From: Planctomycetota bacterium
GTDB lineage: Bacteria > Planctomycetota > J058 > JAJDCP01
DNA length: 64,000 nt
Direction of reading: 5' to 3'
NCBI GenBank assembly: GCA_029260765.1
Contig: JAJDCP010000133.1
Coordinates: forward strand, 1-64,000
The notes under the pieces were generated by a model. The model was not told the DNA's origin. It did not search any database and was given only the letters and a program-made list of their open reading frames with translations. Shown here in pieces: positions 53,704 to 61,919 of this stretch. The position numbers and the translations under genes were made by a program. Numbering within the stretch: position 1 is the stretch's first letter; each line of letters opens with the position of its first letter.

Positions 53704-54626
53704 CCGGGCTGACCGCCATCATCTGCAGCTACAACCGGCGCGCCAGCCTGGCAGGGCTGCTCGCCAGCCTGCGCAGGCAGGTCTGCCCGGAGGGCCTCGA
53801 GATCCTGCTGGTCGACAACAACTCGGCGGACGGCACGCGCGAGGCTGCCGCCCGCTGGCAGACGGCCCTGCCGAACCTGCGGGTGGTGTTCGAGCCCCAG
53901 CAGGGACTCTCCCACGCCCGCAACCGAGGCCTGCGGGAGGCGCACAGCCCTCTGATCGCCTACCTCGACGACGACGCCCTGGCCGGGCCGAGCTGGGCGC
54001 GCGGCATCGTGGCAGGCTTCAAAGACCGCCCGGAGGTGGCCTGCGTGGGAGGCCCCGTCGAGCTGCTCTGGCAGGCCGGTCGGCCCACCTGGCTGCCAGA
54101 CCGCTACAGCTCGTTGTACACCGAGCTCGAGCTCGGGCCTGCCGCGAGGTTCCTCGACGAGCGCGAGTACCTTGTCGGCGCCAACCTGGCCTTCCGACGC
54201 AACTGGTTGCTCGAACAGGGGGGATTTGCGGCGTTCCTGGGAAGACGGGGAGATTGCCTGCTGTCGGGCGAAGAGGCCGCGGTGTTGCGGCGGGTCTTCG
54301 AGACCGGGCAGCGCATCTTCTACAGTCCCCGAGCGCGCGTCCAGCACCGCGTCAGCAAGCAGCGCGCCCGCCGCACGTGGCTGCTGCGGCGGCTGTTCTG
54401 GGATGGAGCTACGCAACCTCTACTCGACAGCGGTCTGGACCGTTCGCCCGAGCATTACCTTTCCCAGGGGCTTGTCGACCTGCGACGCCTGGCGCGCTTC
54501 GGGCTCGAGCTGGTCCGCACGCTGCCCGGCCCGGCGGCGCGGCGCTTCGAGGCACTCGGGCGGGTACAGCAGCGACTCGGCCGCTTGTACTCCCACCTGG
54601 CGTTGTCTCTGGGGCGGGGTCCCTGA
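53700..54626 (+). CDS. glycosyltransferase family 2
   Basis: The 308-residue GT-A enzyme begins MTGLTAIICSYNRRASL; VDNNSADGT binds the nucleotide, the metal motif is YLDDDAL (about 90), and a GANLAFRR acceptor loop follows. The C-terminal half is helical and basic, without clear transmembrane segments. It overlaps the preceding GT4 gene by four bases and is one base before the next. Confidence 0.9.
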   Translation: MTGLTAIICSYNRRASLAGLLASLRRQVCPEGLEILLVDNNSADGTREAAARWQTALPNLRVVFEPQQGLSHARNRGLREAHSPLIAYLDDDALAGPSWARGIVAGFKDRPEVACVGGPVELLWQAGRPTWLPDRYSSLYTELELGPAARFLDEREYLVGANLAFRRNWLLEQGGFAAFLGRRGDCLLSGEEAAVLRRVFETGQRIFYSPRARVQHRVSKQRARRTWLLRRLFWDGATQPLLDSGLDRSPEHYLSQGLVDLRRLARFGLELVRTLPGPAARRFEALGRVQQRLGRLYSHLALSLGRGP

Positions 54627-54627
54627 G

Positions 54628-55797
54628 ATGCACGTGGTGTTTGCAGCCTGGGATGATCCGACCCGCAGCGGCTGTGGCGGCGTAGCCAGCTACGTGCGCC
54701 GACTGGGCGACGCCCTGATGGCCACGGGCGTCCAGGTGACCGCGCTGGTCCTGCAGCGGGACCCGGGCGCACGCGCAGACCGGGGCCTGCGCCTGGAGGG
54801 GCTGCGGCGCGGCGGGCTCCACAGCTGGCTGGCGCGGGTTCCGGGTCTGGGTCCGATCGGGGCCCTGCCGCTGCGCGAGCTCGAGGATGCGTGGGTCTTG
54901 CGCCAGGCCTTGCTGCGGCTGCACGCCCGCGAGCCCATCGACGTCTGTGAGGGCATCGAGACCGGCTCACTCGGCTTGCTGGGACTGCCGCGCTGCATCC
55001 GCACCTGCATCCGCTTGCATGGCGAGCGCTACACCTTCGCCCGCCATCTGCCCGGCCGGCTCGCTCTCGAGCTGCGGCTGAGTCGCGCGCTGCAACGCCG
55101 GGCCCTGCGTGGAGTGCAGGGTTTGAGCGCCCCCAGCGCGGCGCACGCCCTCGAGATCCGCTCCGAGCTCGGCAGCCGGCTGCCCGCGCTGACGGTGATC
55201 CCCAATCCACTCCCGAGCGACTTTGCCAGCCCTGCGCTGGCCCGCCGGGAATCCTCGCCCACGCCGCGGCTGCTGTTCGTCGGACGGTTGCAGGACGTCA
55301 AGGGGGTGGTGCCGCTGCTGCGGGCCTTTGCGGTGCTGCGCCGCCGCCGACCTGAGCTGCGCCTCGAGCTGGTGGGCAGCTTCCACCCCAGCTTGCCCGA
55401 ACCTGCGCTGCTCAGGCTCTGCCGCACGCTGCGCATCGAAAAGGGCTGCTCGTTCCGCGGGGCGCTCGCGGGCGCGCAGCTGCTGCAAGCCTACCGACAG
55501 GCGACGCTGGTCGTGGTCCCCAGCTACTATGAGAGCTTCGGCTACATCTGCCTGGAGGCGTTGGCTTGCGGAGTGCCGGTGGTCGCGAGCCGCACGGGGA
55601 TCGCGGCCGAGCTGATCGAGCCCGGACGCAACGGACTGTTGGTCGAACCGGGGGACGCGGCCGCTCTGGCACGGGCCTGCGAGCGCGCCCTCTGCAGCGA
55701 TCTGCGCGCCGCAGGACGAGGGCTCGAGCGGTTTGCCGCCGACCAGGTGGCAGCGAGGATGCGGACGTTCTATGAAGATCTGCTTCGTCAGCACTGA
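54628..55797 (+). CDS. glycosyltransferase family 4
   Basis: The 389-residue GT-B enzyme begins MHVVFAAWDDPTRSGCGGVASYVRRLG. LLFVGRLQDVKGVVPLL and the EX7E motif in YYESFGYICLEALACG are family motifs. It overlaps the next GT4 by 26 bases. It resembles its downstream neighbour in the N-terminal pattern, suggesting divergence after duplication. Confidence 0.9.
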   Translation: MHVVFAAWDDPTRSGCGGVASYVRRLGDALMATGVQVTALVLQRDPGARADRGLRLEGLRRGGLHSWLARVPGLGPIGALPLRELEDAWVLRQALLRLHAREPIDVCEGIETGSLGLLGLPRCIRTCIRLHGERYTFARHLPGRLALELRLSRALQRRALRGVQGLSAPSAAHALEIRSELGSRLPALTVIPNPLPSDFASPALARRESSPTPRLLFVGRLQDVKGVVPLLRAFAVLRRRRPELRLELVGSFHPSLPEPALLRLCRTLRIEKGCSFRGALAGAQLLQAYRQATLVVVPSYYESFGYICLEALACGVPVVASRTGIAAELIEPGRNGLLVEPGDAAALARACERALCSDLRAAGRGLERFAADQVAARMRTFYEDLLRQH

Positions 55798-56947
55798 AGG
55801 CCACTCGGCGCGGGGTGGGGGAGGATTGGGCTCCTACCTCGGCAGTCTGGCCCCTGCTCTGGCCGCGCGTGGACACCAGGTCGCGCTGTTGTGTGCAGGG
55901 TGTCCCGACCCTCTGCCAGGCGTCGAACTTCGGTGCGTGCGCCTGCCCGGTTGGCATAGCTACAGCGCCCTGATTCCGGGCCTGCGCCATGTCTTGCCGT
56001 TGCCACTGCGCGAGCTCGAATGGTCCTGGAAACTCGCCGAGGCGCTGAGAGACTGGCATGCCGAACAGAGCTTCGACCTGGTCGAGAGCGCCGAGACCGG
56101 CAACCTGTGGGGAAGCCTGCGGCTGCCGGGGCTGCCCCGGGTCATCCGCTGCCACGGCAGCACCTGGGCGTTCAAACAGGCTAGCGCCCAAACGCTGGGC
56201 ATCAGCGAGCGGGCGGACCGGGCGCTGCAGCGCTTCAGCCTGCAGCGCGCGGCCGCAGTCAGCGTCCCGAGCAGCTGGCAGGCGCGGCGTCTGCGCACCG
56301 AGCTGCGGGGCCTGCCTGCACAAGTGATCCCCAACCCGGTCGCCGAACCGTTCTTTGCCACGACGGCGGAGCCCGCGCAGGAGGCTGCGATCCGCCTGCT
56401 GTACTCCGGACGCCTGGCCCGTAGCAAGGGCGTGCTGGTGTTGATCGAGGCGCTGGCACGACTGCGTCAGCGTGGGCTGCGACCGCGCCTGGTGTTGGCC
56501 GGGTCCGGCCACGGCTCGATTCCCGCGGCAGAGTTGCGGGCCGCGATCCGCAGCGCGGGCGTGGACACTCAGCTCGAACGGCGCGGTCACGTCCCCTGGC
56601 AGCAGATGCCGGCGTTGATCCGCAGCTGCCAGGCGCTGGTCGCGCCGGCCTTCCACGAGAGCTTCTGCCTCGCGGCCGCCGAGGCGATGGCCTGCGGGCT
56701 ACCCGTGGTGGGAACCCGGGGGACAGCGCTTGAAGAGCTGATCGCTGATGAAGAGACGGGCCTCTTGGTGCCCCAGGGGGATTCTGACGCCCTGGCAGAT
56801 GCACTCGAGCGGCTGTGCCGTGACAGCTCGCAGCGCACCACATTCGGTAGCGAGGGGCGCAAGCGGGCCCAGGTCTACCGGGCAGACCGGATCGCCGCCA
56901 TCAGCGAGCAGTTCTACGCGCAGGTCCTTGCGCGCGCTGGGCGCTAG
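55772..56947 (+). CDS. glycosyltransferase family 4
   Basis: The 391-residue GT-B enzyme begins MKICFVSTEGHSARGGGGLGSYLGSLAPAL. RLLYSGRLARSKGVLVL and the EX7E motif in HESFCLAAAEAMACG are present. The start lies 26 bases inside the preceding gene. It is the last of the transferases before the kinase gene. Confidence 0.9.
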   Translation: MKICFVSTEGHSARGGGGLGSYLGSLAPALAARGHQVALLCAGCPDPLPGVELRCVRLPGWHSYSALIPGLRHVLPLPLRELEWSWKLAEALRDWHAEQSFDLVESAETGNLWGSLRLPGLPRVIRCHGSTWAFKQASAQTLGISERADRALQRFSLQRAAAVSVPSSWQARRLRTELRGLPAQVIPNPVAEPFFATTAEPAQEAAIRLLYSGRLARSKGVLVLIEALARLRQRGLRPRLVLAGSGHGSIPAAELRAAIRSAGVDTQLERRGHVPWQQMPALIRSCQALVAPAFHESFCLAAAEAMACGLPVVGTRGTALEELIADEETGLLVPQGDSDALADALERLCRDSSQRTTFGSEGRKRAQVYRADRIAAISEQFYAQVLARAGR

Positions 56948-56955
56948 TGTAGGGC

Positions 56956-59211
56956 ATGACAAAGCGGGTCAGCCGGCGTATAGTCAAAGCATCCGGTATG
57001 GAGGGGAGCCCCGTTTTGCAGCCAGCCTTCGAGCCTCGCACGAGTGCGACTCCCGCAGAGGCGTTGCTGCCCGGCGCCGACCCTAGCGAGCAGCTGCATC
57101 TCCGCGACTACCTGAAGACCATCTGGCGGCGCCGCTGGGCGTTCTTCACCACCTGCCTGTTCGTGATTGCGGGCACGGCGGTCTACGTCTATTCCCAGGA
57201 ACCGATCTACCGTTCCAATTCGCTGCTGCTGATCGAGCCCAAGGCCTTGACGCTGCTGAACCTCAAAGAAATCTACGATCCGACGGCCAGCAGCTTCTTC
57301 GAGTCCCAGATCGCCCTGCTGAATTCCCGCAAACTGTTGAGCATTGTCGCCAGGGACTTGAACCTGCCGCTCGGCGAGCTCGAGGCCGGACGCCAGATCG
57401 ACGTGGTCGGCAGCTCAAGGGCGCTGGTCCAGGTAGGCTTCGAGTCTCGCGACCCGGAAGTTGCGGCTCGCGTGGCGAATGCACTGGTGCAGGCCTACAT
57501 CAAAGAGAGCAGCCTGCGCGATGCGGGCATCAGCCACGAGGGCTTGCGGCGCTTGAAGGAAAAGGCTGAGGAGATGCGCCCGAAGCAAGAGCAGGCGCTG
57601 GCGGACTTCGAAGTGTACGTCAAGACGCACGGGCTGATCACCACCGAGTCCAACCTCGAACTGATCCAAGCCCAGATCCAGACCCTCAACTCAGGGCTGG
57701 TTGATGTGCAGGTCGCCAACGTCCAGGCAGAAGTCAACCTGAAGAGCATGGAGGACGCGCTGGAGCGGGGCGTCGACCTGATCGACCTGCCAACGATGGC
57801 TTCCAACGACCGCATCGACCGGCTCAAACAAGAGCTCGAAGAGCTGCACCGCAGCATGCGAGCCCTGACCCAGACCGCGGGACCCGAACATGCCCAGGTC
57901 AAGGAGCTGGAGTGGGAGATCAGTGTTCTCGACGAACGTCTGCGCAGCCTGTGCCAGGAGAGCTTCGCGAGTCTGGTCGACCAACGCAAGAACAGCCGCG
58001 TCTACGAAGAGACGCTGCGCGAGCAACTCACGCTGCTCCGCAATGAACACCGTGAGCTGAGTCGCCAGGCCGGCGAGCTGCGGCTGCTGCAGGATGAGCT
58101 GCAGCGCTCGACCACGATGTACAGCAGGGTGACCGAGCGCATCGAAGAAGCCGAGCTGGCCCAGGCCCTGGGTTCCAAGAGCCACAACCTGGTGGTGGTG
58201 GACGCGGCGCTGCCTGCGGCCACTCCGATCCGTCCCGCCAAAGCCCGCCTGTTCAGTGTCGGTTGCCTGCTCGCCATCGGCCTGGGTCTGGGCCTGTGCT
58301 TCTTCCTGGAGTACCTCGACAACACGCTCAAAGGCCAGGACGACGCAGAGAATGCACTCGGTATCCCGGTGCTCGGCTTCCTGCCCGCTGTGTCGGTGCG
58401 CGTCAAGCCGGGGGAAGCCGCCGAGCTGGCCGCGATCCGCCAACCACGCTCGGCAGTGGCAGAGAGCTTCCGCACGATCCGCACGAGCCTGCTGTTCACG
58501 ATGCCCCCCGAGGCCCGCAAGGCGGTCGTCGTGACGAGCTCTTCGCCGGGCGAGGGAAAGACCTTCGTCGCCATCAACCTCGCCGAGGCTTTGGCCCAGA
58601 GCGGTATGAAGGTGCTGTTGGTGGGCGCAGACCTGCGCAAACCTCGGCTGGTCAATATCTACCATCTGCTCGAGAACGACGGGCTCTCGATGGGCCTGGC
58701 GCGAGGGGATATGCAGGCGGCACTGGCGTGCACCCAGGCCAGCGGCAGCGAGAATCTCGATATCCTGGTGGGTGGCCCCAAGCCCCCGAATCCCGCGGAG
58801 CTGCTCAGTAGCGACGCTGTCAGCCAATTCATCGATGCGGCTCTACAGCGCTACGATTGGGTGGTGTTCGATTGCGCACCGGTGCTGCGGGTGACCGATC
58901 CGTTGGCGCTGCTCGGACATGTGCCCTTCTGCATTTTTGTCGTGCGGGCCTTTGCGACGCCGCGCGATGGGGCTCAGCGAGCGCTGAGCCTGCTGTCGGG
59001 TTCTCCCAGCCGGATCCTCGGCACCATCCTCAACTACGCCGACGCAGCCGCACATGACGGCTATGGCTACGGCTATGGTTACGGCTATGGCTACGGCGAC
59101 GAGGACGACAACTTCGACGAATTCCACGCACGCCGGCAGGCAGCGCTGAAGGTGCGCCCGAATGCCGGCGGCAATGGCTCTTCCGGGCGCGTTCCGGGGG
59201 ACCGCAGCTGA
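56956..59211 (+). CDS. Wzc-like chain-length protein and BY-kinase
   Basis: The 751-residue product has an N-terminal Wzz domain between two helices (about 60-78 and 431-453), with a periplasmic coiled coil between, and a C-terminal tyrosine kinase. Walker A is SSPGEGKT (529-536). Walker A' is VGADLR (556-561), where the first Asp of the usual D-x-D is Gly557. Walker B is WVVFDCAP. A Tyr-rich tail, (GY)6 at 702-713, is the likely autophosphorylation cluster. It would control length and export together with the Wza-like channel. The start may instead be the Met at residue 15. Confidence 0.9.
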   Translation: MTKRVSRRIVKASGMEGSPVLQPAFEPRTSATPAEALLPGADPSEQLHLRDYLKTIWRRRWAFFTTCLFVIAGTAVYVYSQEPIYRSNSLLLIEPKALTLLNLKEIYDPTASSFFESQIALLNSRKLLSIVARDLNLPLGELEAGRQIDVVGSSRALVQVGFESRDPEVAARVANALVQAYIKESSLRDAGISHEGLRRLKEKAEEMRPKQEQALADFEVYVKTHGLITTESNLELIQAQIQTLNSGLVDVQVANVQAEVNLKSMEDALERGVDLIDLPTMASNDRIDRLKQELEELHRSMRALTQTAGPEHAQVKELEWEISVLDERLRSLCQESFASLVDQRKNSRVYEETLREQLTLLRNEHRELSRQAGELRLLQDELQRSTTMYSRVTERIEEAELAQALGSKSHNLVVVDAALPAATPIRPAKARLFSVGCLLAIGLGLGLCFFLEYLDNTLKGQDDAENALGIPVLGFLPAVSVRVKPGEAAELAAIRQPRSAVAESFRTIRTSLLFTMPPEARKAVVVTSSSPGEGKTFVAINLAEALAQSGMKVLLVGADLRKPRLVNIYHLLENDGLSMGLARGDMQAALACTQASGSENLDILVGGPKPPNPAELLSSDAVSQFIDAALQRYDWVVFDCAPVLRVTDPLALLGHVPFCIFVVRAFATPRDGAQRALSLLSGSPSRILGTILNYADAAAHDGYGYGYGYGYGYGDEDDNFDEFHARRQAALKVRPNAGGNGSSGRVPGDRS
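59059..59097 (+). repeat. Gly-Tyr codon repeat in the BY-kinase tail
   Basis: Thirteen codons alternate GGC or GGT with TAT or TAC, giving GYGYGYGYGYGYG. It is the only Tyr cluster at the C-terminus and probably the autophosphorylation site. Copy number could vary by slippage. Confidence 0.8.
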
Positions 59212-61919
59212 GCGCGGCACGCGAAGACGCGCCCCCAGGTGGCCAACCCCCTGGCGAGGCGCCCAGGCTCCTACCCGTCTCTCCAACGACGAGCGACCGT
59301 TTCGCTGAGCTGCTCCTTCTGCTGCTGATCGCCGGAGCGGTGCTCTGGTTCGGAGGTGCCTTTCCCTGGGTCAGCGCGGCACTGTTCTTGGGAAGCCTGG
59401 CCGGCTTGCTGCTCGTCGTGCTCGGGCGTTGGTTGCGACGCCAACCTGGACTGCGACGCACTCCCCTGGACCTGGCTCTGGTGGTGCTGCTCGGGGTGAT
59501 GCTCTGCCAGCTGCTGCCCCTGCCGGTGGACTGGTTGCAGCGTCTGGCTCCCTGGAATCTCCAGCAACGAGAGCACGCTCTGGGACCGCAGGTCGCAGCG
59601 CAGAGTTGGCCCCTCTCTCTGCATCCGGAGGCAGGCTTTGAGCGCTTCGTGCATTTTGCCGGTGGCGCGCTGGTTTTCTTGCTGGCGGCGGCCCTGCCAC
59701 GGCGACGCGCTTCCCTGCTCAGGCTGACGGCCGGCCTGCTCTTGCTCGGCTGTTTCGAGGCCGGTTACGGGCTGCTCGAGCGCTACGGAGGCCGCGACCA
59801 CATCTGGCACTGGGCCAAGAACATCGGCAGCGGCACGCTCAGCGGAACCTTCGTCAACCGCAACCACTTTGCGGCGCTGCTCGCCCCCCTCGTCCCCCTG
59901 GCCATCGGCGTGGGGCTGGCTGTCTGGCCGGGCTCACGCCGGGGTCACAGGCTGCCTCTGCGGGTTCGGATCTCGCGCCTGCTCGACCAGCCGCGCAGCT
60001 GGCATGCGCTGCTGGCCTGGGGAGCGGCGGCGCTGATGATGCTGTGCGTCGTCCTGAGCAGCTCGCGCGGTGGGTTGCTGGCAGCGGGCGTCGGCATCGC
60101 GGGCACTGCTCTGGCTCTGTGGGGGCGCGGCAGGCGTCGGACGAGCAGGTTGCGTGTGCTCGCGGCGCTGGTAGCTGTGCTGGCAACGACCTGGCTGGCT
60201 GTCCGCGAGTTTGGCACCGAAGACCTCGAACAGCGCTTCGAGAACCTCGCTGAGGAGTTGCAGGAGGGCGCGCCGCTGAGGCGCAGAGGCCTGGCGCTGA
60301 ACACCCTGCGCATGATCGGCAACTCCCCGTGGTTGGGGGTCGGGGCCGGTGCCTGGGAATCGGTCAACCTCGTCGAAGTTCCCACCTGGACGCCCCGCAC
60401 GATCGTCAACCATGCACACAGTGACCTGCTGCAGCTCCCGGCCGAGCTGGGCCTGCCCGCCGGATTGATCTTCGGGCTAGGACTGCTGAGCTTGCTCGCC
60501 GGGCTGCTGCGGGCGCGGGGCCGAGCCGAGCCGGGCGTGCAGCGCCTGCTGTGCGGGCTGTTCGGCGCGTTGCTCGCGCTGCTCGCCCGGAGCCTGGTCG
60601 GATTCGAGCAGCAGCTTGCCGGCAACCTCGCCCTGACTGCTTGTCTGGCGGGCCTGGCCGTCGCGGCCAGCCAGCTGCACGCCCCTTGGCGTGGCGCCCG
60701 CGTGGGGCAGCTGCTGCTCGGCCTGGTTCTGGCGGTGCCTCTGGCCTGGGGCCTCTTATGGGCGGACCTGGGGGCGCATCCCGACTTGATCCGCTCGCGC
60801 GAGCTGCGGCCTCCAGCGGAGAGGGTCGCGATGCTCGAGAGCGCGCTGCGGTGGCGACCGCACGCTCCTGCTCTGTTGTACAGACTCGCCCGTGCCCGCA
60901 CGGAGGCCTGGACGGAAGCGCTTGATGAGGCTGCCCGCCAGCACTCGGGCCGCGCCGAAGACGCAGCCCTCACTCCCCTGCTCAGCGCGGTGGAGGCGGC
61001 GTACCGCCGCGCGCAGGCGGACAGCACCCGCGCCGTGCTCACACGCGCGCAGGCCGAGCTCGAACGTGCCATCGCGGGCGACCCCTGCAATCCGGACTAC
61101 CACGTCCTGCTCGCCCAGCTGCTGGCGCAACAGCCCGACCCGCCGCTAGGGCTTCTACTGCGGGCGGCCCGTGCTTGCGAGGTGTTGTTTCCAGCCGGCA
61201 GCCAGCCGCAGCTCGACTGTGCCTGCGCCCTGCTCAGCCAGGCCCACCGCCTCGAGCAGGCCGATCGGCGCTGGGCCATCGCAGGCCTGGCGCGCGCATT
61301 GCTCGAGAATCCGCGCCAGCTGGAGCGTGTCTTGGAGCAGGCTCTGGGAACGGGATTCCTGCCCGAATTCGCCCTGGCCATGCCCCGCCAACCCGAGCTT
61401 TGGAGACAGCTGGCCGAGACCCTCTTCGCGCGCGGCCTCGACCGCAGCGGCCTGTACGCCCTGGATGCCCACACTCTCCTGCTGCGTGGGGAAGCCGGGA
61501 TTCCGGACCTGGGGCGTGCGCCCCAGCGCTGGGTCGCACCACCTGCGCGGCTGCTCGTGCGCCTGGAACAGAGCGACTGGCGAGGCGGCAGCGGCGTCTT
61601 TGCAGATCTGGTGGAGCTCTCGAAGCGCTCGACCTTGCGAGCGCACTGCCAGATCCCCGAAGCCACCGAGCGGCTGGTTTTCGAGCTCGAGCTTCGGGCT
61701 TTGGGTGGCGGAGTGCTGTGCTTGGAGGCGGAGCCTGGCGGACACGTCCACTTGCAGGTGCACGATGGCGAGCAACGGGCAACGCTCGAGCTCCCTGGCA
61801 TGCCTGAGCCCGGGCCGTTGCAGCTGGAGCTTTCCTTGCCCGAGGTCAAGCATCGCCTTGGGCCCCAGCGCCTCGACCGTTGTCTGCTCAGAGAGCTCAG
61901 GATCGGAACCGATGGCTGA
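59208..61919 (+). CDS. O-antigen ligase/polymerase-like membrane protein with large soluble tail
   Basis: About 10-12 helices occupy residues 45 to about 500. A Wzy_C-type segment contains TLRMIGNSPWLGVGAGAW and VNHAHSDLLQLPAELGLPAG, typical of O-antigen ligases and polymerases. The tail of about 390 residues is soluble and helical with beta-rich end, and resembles TPR-like extensions. A conventional start is GTG at 59340, but that would cut the first helix (ELLLLLLIAGAVLWFGG). Upstream the frame has no ATG/GTG/TTG. A CTG at 59208 overlaps the preceding stop (CTGA), matching the other junctions, and is proposed here. Confidence 0.82.
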   Translation: MSAAREDAPPGGQPPGEAPRLLPVSPTTSDRFAELLLLLLIAGAVLWFGGAFPWVSAALFLGSLAGLLLVVLGRWLRRQPGLRRTPLDLALVVLLGVMLCQLLPLPVDWLQRLAPWNLQQREHALGPQVAAQSWPLSLHPEAGFERFVHFAGGALVFLLAAALPRRRASLLRLTAGLLLLGCFEAGYGLLERYGGRDHIWHWAKNIGSGTLSGTFVNRNHFAALLAPLVPLAIGVGLAVWPGSRRGHRLPLRVRISRLLDQPRSWHALLAWGAAALMMLCVVLSSSRGGLLAAGVGIAGTALALWGRGRRRTSRLRVLAALVAVLATTWLAVREFGTEDLEQRFENLAEELQEGAPLRRRGLALNTLRMIGNSPWLGVGAGAWESVNLVEVPTWTPRTIVNHAHSDLLQLPAELGLPAGLIFGLGLLSLLAGLLRARGRAEPGVQRLLCGLFGALLALLARSLVGFEQQLAGNLALTACLAGLAVAASQLHAPWRGARVGQLLLGLVLAVPLAWGLLWADLGAHPDLIRSRELRPPAERVAMLESALRWRPHAPALLYRLARARTEAWTEALDEAARQHSGRAEDAALTPLLSAVEAAYRRAQADSTRAVLTRAQAELERAIAGDPCNPDYHVLLAQLLAQQPDPPLGLLLRAARACEVLFPAGSQPQLDCACALLSQAHRLEQADRRWAIAGLARALLENPRQLERVLEQALGTGFLPEFALAMPRQPELWRQLAETLFARGLDRSGLYALDAHTLLLRGEAGIPDLGRAPQRWVAPPARLLVRLEQSDWRGGSGVFADLVELSKRSTLRAHCQIPEATERLVFELELRALGGGVLCLEAEPGGHVHLQVHDGEQRATLELPGMPEPGPLQLELSLPEVKHRLGPQRLDRCLLRELRIGTDG

